Shown piece after piece: positions 33,790 through 42,141 of a stretch of 64,000 nt of DNA. Where the stretch lies: NCBI RefSeq assembly GCF_029633825.1, contig NZ_CP090643.1, forward strand, positions 124,001 to 188,000, written 5' to 3'. The notes under the pieces were generated by a model, which saw nothing but the letters and a program-made list of their open reading frames with translations, ran no database searches and was not told where the DNA came from. Position 1 is the stretch's first letter. The number at the start of each line of letters is the position of its first letter. The DNA is from Burkholderia contaminans. Lineage in GTDB: Bacteria > Pseudomonadota > Gammaproteobacteria > Burkholderiales > Burkholderiaceae. The position numbers were made by a program, and so were the translations under genes.

Positions 33790-34386
33790 ATGGTCCAACC
33801 CCGCAAACCTGCCGTGCGCCTGGTCAAGGCGCCAGTGCCCGATTACGTACTGCGCGTTGAGCTGAAGTACATCAAGCCGGAGATCTGGCGACGAATCGTC
33901 GTTCCCGGCTCGATCCGGCTGGGCAAGCTGCATGTCGTGCTGCAACTGGCCATGGGCTGGGAAGGCGGGCACCTGCACGAGTTCGTCTTCGGCGAAACCA
34001 ACTATGGTGAACCTGATGACTTCGGATTCCAGAGCGATCCACCAATGCTCAATGAAGCACGGGTCACACTGTCGAAGGCGCTCGGCGGGCTGAAGTCATT
34101 CACCTATATCTACGACTACGGTGACAACTGGCAGCATCGGATCAAAGTCGAGAAGGCGCTGGTGCCTGATCCAGACATGCGCCGGCCGATGTGCCTGGAC
34201 GGGCAGAATGCGTGTCCACCGGAAGACGTCGGGGGAGTGCCAGGATATGCCGACTTCCTCGGAGCGATCACCGATCCGACGCACGAGGAGCACGACCACT
34301 TCCTCGAGTGGTGTGGCGGCAGCTTCAATCCCGCCGACTTTGATCTCGTGCTCGCGAATCAGCGCCTCTCAGAGGTCAAGTTCTGA
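33790..34386 (+). CDS. Plasmid pRiA4b ORF-3 family protein (IS66 passenger)
   Basis: 198 aa. Signature: LKYIKPEIWRRIVVPGSI, HLHEFVFGE and YDYGDNWQHRIKVEK, the pRiA4b ORF-3/IS1096 TnpR-like fold. Function unknown. It lies 11 bp after tnpC and inside the terminal repeats, so it moves with the element. Confidence 0.9.
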   Translation: MVQPRKPAVRLVKAPVPDYVLRVELKYIKPEIWRRIVVPGSIRLGKLHVVLQLAMGWEGGHLHEFVFGETNYGEPDDFGFQSDPPMLNEARVTLSKALGGLKSFTYIYDYGDNWQHRIKVEKALVPDPDMRRPMCLDGQNACPPEDVGGVPGYADFLGAITDPTHEEHDHFLEWCGGSFNPADFDLVLANQRLSEVKF

Positions 34387-34416
34387 TCGTCAAGACGGCC
34401 TCAGATTGACGCTTAC

Positions 34417-34424
34417 ATTCCAAG
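34417..34424. repeat. Target-site duplication, right (ATTCCAAG)
   Basis: Second copy of the octamer flanking IS66. Confidence 0.93.
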
Positions 34425-34536
34425 CCAGACACGCAGTGGTTTCATCGCCGTGACCAATCAAGACCACAAAAGGTTTGAGCGCGTCGACCGCTTCCGCTTG
34501 CTGGAGGAGCCCCAGGGCCTTCACGCGTAGCACCAT
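34425..34536 (-). pseudogene. 5' part of gene interrupted by IS66
   Basis: ATG 34536 (GAGG close upstream) opens MVLRVKALGLLQQAEAVDAL, cut by the element after about 40 codons. It begins 11 bp after the stop of the gene at 34547, so it was the second gene of that operon. The rest is at 31130-31338. Confidence 0.8.
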
Positions 34537-34546
34537 CGCCTCGGTT

Positions 34547-35299
34547 TTAGCTTCCTTCAACCGCGTTTCTTTGGGGGGGAAGGAGATGGGTGCCCGACTG
34601 ATGTCCCCATACAGTGCCCACAGAATCGATAGCGAATGCCTCGACCACTGCCGGACCGTTAGGGGCAAACCGAACGGTGAACGACAGCGACTCCGAGGAA
34701 GGGCCATCGTCATCTCCGGGGGTCTGAACGACGACCAACATAGTCCATTCATCCCCGGAAGCCGATCGGCGCCATGCATCGTCCATTTCGTCGAGCACGA
34801 CATCGTTTCCGAAAAAGTACGTTTTCAGAGCACGATATGCCGCGGCGTGCCGGCTCGCCGGCACTTCGGGAAGACTCGCCCAAGGAGATTGCTTGTGTAG
34901 TTCCCGCGGATGAACCTCGCTTAGGCTCCCTGAAGTAGTAGTGAGCACCACGATTACGTCCGAACAGTCAATTCGCCCTGAATCGCTCTTGATCTGAAGC
35001 ACCGTGTACCAGTCAGACGAACTGCTGGCGTCCGGATCTTCCCACCAGATTCGATCCCCCTCCTTCACGGTCGCGAGCCATACTGCCCTTTCGACAGTCA
35101 TGTCATCCGCTTCCACTTGATGAGCTGTCCATTCCCAGTACGCGTCGAGACGCGAGTCGCCAGACGACAGCTCGCGCTGATGGTCGCCACGGGTAAAGAC
35201 CGGATGCTCGAGGCCGAAGGTAGTTTCAAGACGCAACATCGCGTCGGCTATTCCACCGGCTCCGAACGTTTCCGCTACTGCATTGAGATCGCTGTTCAC
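34547..35299 (-). CDS. Hypothetical protein, 250 aa
   Basis: Acidic, Trp-rich, beta-rich middle (about residues 80-130) and a Ser/Asp-rich linker before the C-terminal domain. No recognised family. The frame opens at 35386, but GTG 35299 is fixed by AAGGAG in leader copy G. Followed by the IS66-interrupted gene. Confidence 0.7.
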   Translation of the reverse strand: MNSDLNAVAETFGAGGIADAMLRLETTFGLEHPVFTRGDHQRELSSGDSRLDAYWEWTAHQVEADDMTVERAVWLATVKEGDRIWWEDPDASSSSDWYTVLQIKSDSGRIDCSDVIVVLTTTSGSLSEVHPRELHKQSPWASLPEVPASRHAAAYRALKTYFFGNDVVLDEMDDAWRRSASGDEWTMLVVVQTPGDDDGPSSESLSFTVRFAPNGPAVVEAFAIDSVGTVWGHQSGTHLLPPQRNAVEGS

Positions 35300-35305
35300 T
35301 GATTT

Positions 35306-35340
35306 TCTCCTTTTTGCCGATTTCGGCTGAGTAAAGGAGG
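35306..35340 (-). promoter_or_regulatory. SD-sequestering leader element (copy G)
   Basis: CCTCCTTT pairs with AAAAGGAG (SD for GTG 35299) around the inner stem GCCG-AAAT-CGGC. The inner stem differs from GCCC/GGGC copies but pairs fully. It follows the terminator-like stem at 35376-35404 with no visible 15-base 5' hairpin, so it may be reached by read-through or a promoter I cannot see. Confidence 0.7.
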
Positions 35341-35375
35341 TCAGACCTTCCCGGTCCGGTTGACGGGGAAAGAAG

Positions 35376-35404
35376 CCCGCCGGCACTAGAAGCAGCCCGG
35401 CGGG
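35376..35404 (-). terminator. Terminator stem
   Basis: CCCGCCGG pairs with CCGGCGGG (8 bp), followed on the minus strand by CTTCTTTCC. It is located 44 bp beyond the stop of 35448-36266. Confidence 0.6.
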
Positions 35405-35447
35405 TGTGATTCAAGATTTCTCAGGAAGAGACTCCAGACGACAACTG

Positions 35448-36266
35448 CTACGCTTCAGTCGTATCCCGCATGGGTCCTGTAACGAGGCGAAACTCCAACT
35501 CCGGAACAAGACGGGAGGCAAGCGCGAGCCGCTCGGCTGCGAATGCTTTGAGATCGCTCTCTTCTCTTCTAGCGTACGCGGCCGGCACCTGCAATCTCGC
35601 GACTATCGACATCCGGTGCAAACCACCGACATCTTGCACGTGACTAAGATCATCATGAAGCTCTCGGTCCATACCGCCCTGGACCACGACAGGCTTGTTC
35701 TCCCCGAACCCAAGTAAAGCTCGGCAAGCCGCGGACACCGAAAGAAAGCCCGGCGTCGGAACCTCCACCGGCTCGACGTACTGGCCGCGCCAGTCCAGAT
35801 GGTTCTGCCACAGTGTCACCCCGAGGTTCGGACCGTCTCTCCACACCGAACCGAGCATTTCGTCATCAACAAATACGTCGATCCACGCCGTTGCCTCAAT
35901 AGTCCGGATTTCGGCCCACGCCTCTGGATACACTGCCCGGATGACCTCTAGGACGCGATCGCAGAGATCGATATTCGCTTCGAATGCCGGCAAATGAACT
36001 TTATGCCAGATGCGGATGAGCCGGCGCCTGAAGACTTGAACCGCCGAAGGATCAGCGTCGCACTGGGCGGCCCCTGACAGATAGAGCTCAGCGAGTCCAT
36101 CCATTTCATCTGCGGTTAGGGATGTGATGTCGAGTCCCCGCTTGCCATAGACATATGCGAGTGCACGCCGCTGGTCGTCGGCTAGCGCTTCGTACGGCCC
36201 GCCCTGGCGGCGCGAGGTACCGATGAGCTCCGAGGGCGCGCCCTCAACGGTCTTTTTGTGATTCAT
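35448..36266 (-). CDS. Hypothetical protein, 272 aa
   Basis: The N-terminal third is helical and polar. The middle (about residues 110-165) has a metal-free alpha/beta look with WAEIRTIEATAWIDVFVDDE. The end is a helical domain rich in Leu/Ala. No family recognised. ATG 36266 is set by GGAGAG in leader copy H although the frame opens at 36497. Confidence 0.7.
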   Translation of the reverse strand: MNHKKTVEGAPSELIGTSRRQGGPYEALADDQRRALAYVYGKRGLDITSLTADEMDGLAELYLSGAAQCDADPSAVQVFRRRLIRIWHKVHLPAFEANIDLCDRVLEVIRAVYPEAWAEIRTIEATAWIDVFVDDEMLGSVWRDGPNLGVTLWQNHLDWRGQYVEPVEVPTPGFLSVSAACRALLGFGENKPVVVQGGMDRELHDDLSHVQDVGGLHRMSIVARLQVPAAYARREESDLKAFAAERLALASRLVPELEFRLVTGPMRDTTEA

Positions 36267-36271
36267 TGTAG

Positions 36272-36500
36272 ATCTCTCCAGGTGATGCCCGTTTCGGGCA
36301 GAAAAATCGGAGAGGATTGGTTCGAGCCAGCGCTCATTAGTGCGTTGGCTGAAACCTTTGGCGGAAAGTATCGGTGTCGGCGGAACGCCGGCATGCAGCT
36401 TGTTACTGCGATTTGTCTCGAGCTTGCGAAGCCAATCGCCGTAGCCCTGTCGTTTCGACCCGCCGGACCCGCGTGGGCACGTCAGCGGGTCATACAACTT
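36272..36500 (-). promoter_or_regulatory. Structured leader (copy H)
   Basis: Two-stem element 36316-36272: CTCTCC pairs with GGAGAG (the SD), inner stem TGCCCG-AAA-CGGGCA. About 200 bp upstream a possible -10 (TTGTATGAC) leads into the hairpin GACCCGC/GCGGGTC (about 36468-36493), again a hairpin near the predicted transcript start but not the canonical sequence. Confidence 0.65.
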
Positions 36501-36590
36501 TCATCGGTCAAGAGTTCAGCGAGATGGAAGAAAGATCTCCTCGCCTGATCACCGGTGAGCTCCGTGGCTCGACTTGGCTTGCTCGTCCAC

Positions 36591-37046
36591 TCATAGCCTG
36601 ATCGTCGGTAGGAACTCCGACGCTGTGACGATCAAGCCATCGAGGATCTCGCGCGCCTCAGCAACGTACTCGTCGAGGACGTGAGATTTCGGACAGTCCC
36701 CGGCGACGACGACCAGGTCATCGTCCGTGACGAAGATGCACCAAGCCTCCGGTGCAGGTTTCTCTGCTTCGAGCAAATTGCGCGATCGCGCAACCAGAAG
36801 GCTACCGGTGCAATGGGCATGCCGCTCGAGACCTTCGCCCGTGATAATCACCCCATCCCTACGATTGGTTCGTACCGTCGGAGGCTGACTACCGTCGCAA
36901 TCCACTGCGTCAAACCGAAAGTCGCAGCCGAAGCACTGGCCGATGACATTCACATCGCCCACGAACGCCTCCTGGACCTGGGCGAGCCTCCGTTGGCCGC
37001 AGTGCGGGCACTCATCTCCTTCGGTAACTTGGCGGCTCCAGGACAT
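36591..37046 (-). CDS. Zinc-ribbon protein, 151 aa
   Basis: A CPHC pair at about residue 14 and a CFGC pair at about 39 make an N-terminal zinc ribbon of the transcription-factor type. The C-terminal half is an acidic alpha/beta domain (IFVTDDDLVVVAGD). GGGGAA precedes ATG 37046, one base behind the stop of the upstream gene, so translation is coupled. Confidence 0.7.
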   Translation of the reverse strand: MSWSRQVTEGDECPHCGQRRLAQVQEAFVGDVNVIGQCFGCDFRFDAVDCDGSQPPTVRTNRRDGVIITGEGLERHAHCTGSLLVARSRNLLEAEKPAPEAWCIFVTDDDLVVVAGDCPKSHVLDEYVAEAREILDGLIVTASEFLPTIRL

Positions 37047-37047
37047 T

Positions 37048-37260
37048 CTATTCCCCGGGCCGAAGGTCGCTATGTCCACCAATGACCCGCGCCGCCAGTC
37101 TGCCGATCGCTTCACTCGACGGTGCCGGCAATCGAATGCGATCCAACGGAATTCGCACTAGGGCGCCGATCCCATCTATCGCCTTATCGATTCCGGGCCG
37201 AAGCGCTGGGGGCGTCTCCAACGGCTCGTGCTGCTGTTGCGGACCAAGATTGCATTTCAT
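37048..37260 (-). CDS. Small hypothetical protein, 70 aa
   Basis: Polar Gln/Pro-rich start followed by a mixed helical part (DGIGALVRIPLDRIRL). No family. ATG 37260 with AAGGAGC from leader copy I. First gene of a two-gene unit with the zinc-ribbon protein. Confidence 0.7.
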   Translation of the reverse strand: MKCNLGPQQQHEPLETPPALRPGIDKAIDGIGALVRIPLDRIRLPAPSSEAIGRLAARVIGGHSDLRPGE

Positions 37261-37412
37261 TTTTGCTCCTTATTGCCACCGAGGGCGTTCGAAAGGAGCG
37301 ATTGGAGCTTTGCGAGGTCATAAGACCGTGCGAAGCGAGTATGGAGGTGAAGGGTGGCGGCGTGCGCCGTTAGAGGGAATGCCGATCAAACGGCTGATCG
37401 GACTGTACCACA
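37261..37412 (-). promoter_or_regulatory. Full structured leader (copy I)
   Basis: TGTGG and -10 TACAGT (37407-37402), seven bases, GCCGTTTGATCGGCA (37394-37380), a linker of about 80 bases, then the two-stem element 37299-37265: GCTCCTTT pairs with AAGGAGC (SD), inner stem GCC/GGC. It marks the minus side of the point where gene orientation switches. Confidence 0.8.
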
Positions 37413-37502
37413 ACCGGGATTGCGTACGGAATTCGTGGAACACGAAGGATCGCCCCCGTCGGGCTCGCGGCTTGTAATCGAAAAAATGCGCGCGACCATG
37501 AA

Positions 37503-37535
37503 TCCGTTGCTACCGCCGAGAGGCATAACACGGAG
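37503..37535 (+). promoter_or_regulatory. SD-sequestering leader element (copy N)
   Basis: TCCGT pairs with ACGGA, which overlaps the SD (GGAG) for ATG 37542. Inner stem GCC-GAGA-GGC, then ATAA. It is a short version of the same two-stem element and stands back to back with copy I on the other strand. Confidence 0.55.
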
Positions 37536-37541
37536 AAATTC

Positions 37542-38324
37542 ATGCACTACGCAAACCCGACGGCCATCGGCCGCGACCTTCGACCCCGCATGCCCGGTCT
37601 CCATCTGACTCACCATGCGTGCGAGCGCACCTTGTCTCGCACGGGACTCGATGGCGAGCGCCTGCGCAGCTTCGTAGCTAGCGGCGGCGCGGTGATCTTG
37701 CCGTGGCAAAGCACAACCGGCAATCGAGTCCGCACCTACCACCTGGTCTACAACCGTGACCAGGATTCCTTCTGCGTCGCCGTGCTTGCGCACCATCCCG
37801 CGCCGGAAGCATCGCCCTGCATCGTCACGGTACTCACAAAGGAGCAGTTCGAGAATGATGCCGGCCCGGTATCAGTCACGCGCCTGCGTACCGCGGCGTC
37901 CCAGGCGCTCGACCCGGTCTCGTTTCGGGCATGGGAGATCCGCTACTTCGGCGGCTTTCTCCCGACAGCCCGCTATCGGGTGACTACCTGGTTTCGTCGT
38001 GACGACGACCTGCCAGGCGAACGTCCCGCCCAGCTCGTCTTCCACAATGCCCCGGTATGCCGTGACTTCGTGGAAACGCACTCTCTCCAGAATGCAGCTG
38101 GTCATCCAGGGTTTCTTGACTGGTACCAGGCGCAGGCGAAGCTACACGGCCTACCGGTCGAACGGGTCGTCGCTATCCGCATCGCGGATACGCACGCTGT
38201 CGAACTGGACGTGAATGCGCCGGCGCTACCGTGCTCCTGCTGCGCAGGGAAAGCGCCGCGCTCCAGGATCTTCTCTGGTCTCGCTGCGCCGGCGACGGCA
38301 CTGGAAAAACACATTTGCCGTTAA
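37542..38324 (+). CDS. Hypothetical protein, paralogue of the next gene
   Basis: 260 aa. The C-terminal 130 residues clearly match those of the product of 38394-39200: CRDFVETHSLQNAAGHPG against CRDWIDTYGLENMLGHPG, each followed by a W-rich stretch, RIAD/RVAD and a CxC or CxxC pair. The N-terminal half (about residues 20-110) has a strand-rich pattern with HHACERTLSR. No known family. GGAG precedes ATG 37542. Confidence 0.75.
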   Translation: MHYANPTAIGRDLRPRMPGLHLTHHACERTLSRTGLDGERLRSFVASGGAVILPWQSTTGNRVRTYHLVYNRDQDSFCVAVLAHHPAPEASPCIVTVLTKEQFENDAGPVSVTRLRTAASQALDPVSFRAWEIRYFGGFLPTARYRVTTWFRRDDDLPGERPAQLVFHNAPVCRDFVETHSLQNAAGHPGFLDWYQAQAKLHGLPVERVVAIRIADTHAVELDVNAPALPCSCCAGKAPRSRIFSGLAAPATALEKHICR

Positions 38325-38393
38325 GTTCCCCGCCCCCGCCGTTAAGACAGACGTCGCCTAGACTCATTTTTTCCGGTTTCACAGAGGTACTGT

Positions 38394-39200
38394 TTGATCA
38401 TTCGAGAAGAGAGGCGCTATCGCGCGTTGAGCCGCTACAGCCACGTCATCGACGACGTCCGATTGGGTCGCCTCGCCCATGAGCGGGCCACTGACATCGC
38501 CCGCATGCCACCGTCGAGCCTCGAGGCCGCAATTCGCACTGGGCTTGCCGTCCTTCTCAGCCACGCTGACAGCGAGTGCGGCTATCTAGGACTATATGTA
38601 CCCGAGCGGGACGCGATCATCGTGTGTGCGGTGACGCTCGACGAGCGGGGCTACGAGGATGGTGTACCCGTGATCGCTGAGCTCCTCGATCTCGACGAAT
38701 TTGAGCGCAAAGGCGGTGCGGTCGAGATAGAAGTGCAACGTCGCATCGTCGGCAGACAGTTGAATCCGGTCGAGCTGCGTGGCTGGGAACAGAGGCACCT
38801 AGGCGCGAGCTATTCATGGCCACGCCCGCGAGTATTCATCTACTTTGAACGAGACGGGAAGGTGCGTACCCACTTCGCGCGGCGCCCCCCCATCTGCCGC
38901 GATTGGATAGACACCTATGGCCTCGAGAACATGCTCGGACATCCTGGCGTGTGGGACTGGTTTCGAGGTGTCCTCGGCAACGCGCGGATCGAACCCGAAT
39001 CGGTGATCAGCCTACGGGTCGCCGATGGGGTCAAGATGCGGCTGGACATTGCCGCGGCCCCAAAACCATGTCCAGCATGCAAGTATGCTCACGGCAAAGT
39101 CGCATCTACCGGCGACGTCGACCGATCGCCCCATTCCGCGCCCAGTCGCCTATTCGGTCGGCTTGCCGGCGTACTCCTCGGGCATCGGGCCAAAGGGTGA
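38394..39200 (+). CDS. Hypothetical protein, tandem paralogue
   Basis: 268 aa. Shares with the preceding protein the middle W-E-R-H/Y-G segment, the CRD(F/W) motif, LGHPGVWDWF and a C-terminal Cys pair (CPAC). TTG 38394 is the likely start: AGAGG lies nine bases upstream and no ATG fits. Divergence is high, so the duplication is old, or the pair arrived together. Function unknown. Confidence 0.7.
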   Translation: MIIREERRYRALSRYSHVIDDVRLGRLAHERATDIARMPPSSLEAAIRTGLAVLLSHADSECGYLGLYVPERDAIIVCAVTLDERGYEDGVPVIAELLDLDEFERKGGAVEIEVQRRIVGRQLNPVELRGWEQRHLGASYSWPRPRVFIYFERDGKVRTHFARRPPICRDWIDTYGLENMLGHPGVWDWFRGVLGNARIEPESVISLRVADGVKMRLDIAAAPKPCPACKYAHGKVASTGDVDRSPHSAPSRLFGRLAGVLLGHRAKG

Positions 39201-39240
39201 GGGAATACGGGACGCATGGTGAGCATTTACAGGAGGCGTC

Positions 39241-41793
39241 ATGAGTCGAGTTACTCGCCGTACGCGCAAAGCAAGGTTGGCTGCTGGCACGAGCACTATG
39301 GGAACCGGTGGCGCCGGGTGGCTGCTCATAATGCTCTTCGTTGTCGGGCTAGTCCTGCAACTCACGCATCTGCCAGCAAGCGTCAAAATCGGGTATTGGT
39401 TGGCCCTCAGCTGCGGCGCCCTTTGGAACCAACACCGAAAAGCCAAGCAACCCGTGAAAGGTGAGCCGCCTTTATCGCCGGATAGCACCGCTTTTCCGAA
39501 TTCGAAGCCTCGCGCGGCTCCGCGAGCTGCGAATTCGGCTCCTCCCCGCACATCCACAGCCCCTTCCTCGCTCTCTTTGGATACCATGCCTCCCGACCAC
39601 TTCTTCGAGACCGATCTGAACCAGGACAAACCAGAAGTCTTTTCGATCAGGACGGCACCGAGAGCATTCTCAGCTGCAGGACTAACCGCGCATTGGGTTC
39701 CAGCGGGAATGCGCGTAAACGTGCACCACTTCTCGCTGCCAGACGGTCTGGTATACCTCTGCGGCAGCGCCGGTCGCGATGGCCTGACCAAAGCGGAGCC
39801 AAGTCTGATCGACGAATCCTTGCCCGTCGGCCGAGATGAAAATTTCTTGATCAGGCACCTTCCGCTCTATCCGACATACGACAACGCAAGCCCGACCGCC
39901 CGTGCGGCTTACCTCAATTGGTTGTCAGGCGGACGACGCAATCCGGGCGCTGACATTGGCTACGTTTACCTGTTCTTCTACGGGCTCGAGCGCCGGGCCA
40001 CGGTCGATGCACGCACCGATCCGGCAGCCCGCGACGAAATTCCAGCGATTTGTGCTGAGATCGATGGCCTCATCAAAACGTACAGAAACGCCAGCTTCAC
40101 TCACCGAGCCCGCGCGTTGCTCGATTTCTGCCGATACGTCTACGGCGGCGGCCAACTCGCGCCGCGATCTCTCCTACTGGACGGGAATTCACAGGCGAAA
40201 GAAGCCCTCCTCCGTCACGCACTTTCGCATGCATTCCATGAGCGCCATGAGCTTCCGGCTGAATGGCTGACCGCCTGGTACCTAAACGACAGTCGCTTTC
40301 TTAAACCGACTGCCGCGAAGCGTCACCAGGAGATGTTCACAGCCATCTTTGCGGACCTCTGCCATCGACAGTTCCGGATCAACCTTGCGACGTGGGCGCC
40401 GCCGCTGTCTACTAAGAGCCTCCAACTGTCGTACCAGCCTGTATCGATGGCGCTTGGTGCGGTCCACGAAGCGCTTCCGTTGCCGGACGTAACATCCGAT
40501 GAGGCCGGATTGGGCCGAATCGTTGAAGCGATCGCCATTTCGGCTGCAGACGAGCTCGCCAGATACTCGCGCTTTGTGGCCCGCTACAGTGCGCCTGCAG
40601 ACGCCCCAATCGCCCGTTTGACGTTGCCCTGCTCTCGGTGGCCAGGTCCCGTCTGGGAGCGACTTGCACTGATCCTCGCAGATCTTAGCGCCGGGGTCGT
40701 GGTGACTGAGCCGACCACTCTGTCTGGACTGCTCGCCCCACTCAACGCGGACCAAGTTCTTGAAAGAATCCCGGCATCGGCGCTGATTGCGCAAATTGAG
40801 ACCTATCTCGGTGTCGGAGTGGAGCCGGATCCGCGGCATGGGGCAATCACGCCAGGTGCGTCGACACCAATCGTTCTCTTCCGGTCCGGAGATCAGCCCC
40901 TCGCCGAAGCGCCCCGTGAGAAGAGCACTGACTTGCTGCCGCTCCACACGAAGCACCACACCAGATGCGCCTGCGTCGTGTTCTTCTCGGACCTGATTCG
41001 CTTCGGCGCACCAAACCCTAGTGCGGCGTTAGACGCGGCGAACGCCATCATCCATCGTTGGGAGGACCTCCCTGATGAAGCCCACGTCAGGCTGCAAGCG
41101 CTTTTGGTTGCACTTACAGCGCCTGAGGCCCCCGCTTTCCGGGGTAAGAGCGCCCTCAAGAAGCAAACTGAACTGATCGACCTTTCGGACAAGGAGTCGC
41201 TCGCCTCCGAACTAGTTGAGATAGCCCGTGCGGGCGGGGCAATCGAACAAGTTGCGATGGTCCGGCAACTGGAGAAGTACTTTGCGATGCTGGGCGTCGA
41301 TTCCAAATCCCTGTATGACCTTGCTCATGCAAGCATCGGCTCAAACACGCCGGTGGCTCATGGTGGCACAAGCGTCAATCGGGGAGCACTTGACGTCGAG
41401 CGTATTGCTGCGCTTCGGAAGGAGACCGCTGCCGTCGACGACGTCCTTACGTCGATTTTCGCTGATCCGCTCGAACAAACTCCGCGCCCCGTCGACGGGG
41501 TAGCGACTAAGACCCCGCAGGAAATGGTGTCGACCACGGCAGGAGCGGAAGTGGAATTCTCGGCACTGCCCACCCTGGATGGCCGCCACGGCGCACTGTT
41601 GCGGGAGCTGATCGCGCGAGATACATGGGCAGTCGCCGATTTCGCAGCAGCGTGTGCTGCGCACGGAGTAATGACAGCCGGCGCTGTAGAGAGAATCAAC
41701 GACGCAGCCTTCGAGGCTTTCGACGAGCCTTTGCTTGAGGGCGACGATCCGATTGAATTTAACCCTGGCCCGTTAGCGGCTATACGGAACTGA
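39241..41793 (+). CDS. Membrane-anchored TerB-N/TerB-C domain protein
   Basis: 850 aa. After a basic start, two hydrophobic segments (about residues 26-60) anchor it in the membrane. A Pro/Ser-rich linker leads to a TerB-N domain (about 140-310: WVPAGMRVNVH, LPDGLVYLCG, YLNWLSGGRRNP, YLFFYGLERRA). A TerB-C-like domain closes the protein (about 770-845, ending EGDDPIEFN). TerB-N/C proteins travel with P-loop ATPases and helicases in predicted stress or phage-defence islands; both are found at 46788-50406. AGGAGG precedes ATG 39241. Confidence 0.8.
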   Translation: MSRVTRRTRKARLAAGTSTMGTGGAGWLLIMLFVVGLVLQLTHLPASVKIGYWLALSCGALWNQHRKAKQPVKGEPPLSPDSTAFPNSKPRAAPRAANSAPPRTSTAPSSLSLDTMPPDHFFETDLNQDKPEVFSIRTAPRAFSAAGLTAHWVPAGMRVNVHHFSLPDGLVYLCGSAGRDGLTKAEPSLIDESLPVGRDENFLIRHLPLYPTYDNASPTARAAYLNWLSGGRRNPGADIGYVYLFFYGLERRATVDARTDPAARDEIPAICAEIDGLIKTYRNASFTHRARALLDFCRYVYGGGQLAPRSLLLDGNSQAKEALLRHALSHAFHERHELPAEWLTAWYLNDSRFLKPTAAKRHQEMFTAIFADLCHRQFRINLATWAPPLSTKSLQLSYQPVSMALGAVHEALPLPDVTSDEAGLGRIVEAIAISAADELARYSRFVARYSAPADAPIARLTLPCSRWPGPVWERLALILADLSAGVVVTEPTTLSGLLAPLNADQVLERIPASALIAQIETYLGVGVEPDPRHGAITPGASTPIVLFRSGDQPLAEAPREKSTDLLPLHTKHHTRCACVVFFSDLIRFGAPNPSAALDAANAIIHRWEDLPDEAHVRLQALLVALTAPEAPAFRGKSALKKQTELIDLSDKESLASELVEIARAGGAIEQVAMVRQLEKYFAMLGVDSKSLYDLAHASIGSNTPVAHGGTSVNRGALDVERIAALRKETAAVDDVLTSIFADPLEQTPRPVDGVATKTPQEMVSTTAGAEVEFSALPTLDGRHGALLRELIARDTWAVADFAAACAAHGVMTAGAVERINDAAFEAFDEPLLEGDDPIEFNPGPLAAIRN

Positions 41794-41803
41794 AACGACT
41801 CCC

Positions 41804-41823
41804 GGGCCGGCGCCAGCCGGCCC
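41804..41823 (+). terminator. Terminator-like GC stem
   Basis: GGGCCGGC pairs with GCCGGCCC across the loop GCCA, 11 bp behind the TerB gene. No U tract. The rest of 41824-42027 holds no gene I can support; the long minus-strand frame there is a shadow. Confidence 0.5.
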
Positions 41824-42027
41824 AGCCTAAGCGTCGGCCATTACCAAAAATACAACGAGAAAGCAGATGGCCGACCGGATCTTGAATCTAAAACCCTTCC
41901 TCCGAAAATAGGCGCTGCCGGACTGCACTGTTGCCATCCTGGGTCTCGTCAAATGCTCACCGAGTCCCACAATAAATAGAACTCCAGCCTCTAGTCCGCT
42001 TCGCGAATATTTTTTTCGCCAGAGGGG

Positions 42028-42057
42028 GTGAAACATCGACTGCCATTGTCGTATATG
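42028..42057 (+). promoter_or_regulatory. Recurrent promoter type 2 for hns
   Basis: GTGAAA (42028-42033), 18-bp spacer ending TTGTCG, TATATG (42052-42057). It is preceded by AGGGG and an AT-rich run (AATATTTTTTT) that could be an UP element. It shares AGGGGGTGAAACATCG exactly with the promoter at 58334. Confidence 0.7.
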
Positions 42058-42141
42058 CAAATAGGGGCAACGTTCGCACGCAAACTGCGTAGCTCGCTGC
42101 CAATCTTTGATTCGCTGCCATTTAGAAAGGGTTACCCAGTC

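Larger units (their letters stand above)
31339..34416 (+). mobile_element. IS66-family insertion sequence with passenger
   Basis: 3078 bp. Ends GTAAGCGTCA (left) and TGACGCTTAC (right) are the IS66 terminal motif. Carries the three IS66 genes in order plus a fourth gene of the pRiA4b ORF-3 family before the right end. All four frames look intact, so it is probably autonomous. It interrupts a small native gene (31130-31338 and 34425-34536). Confidence 0.95.
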
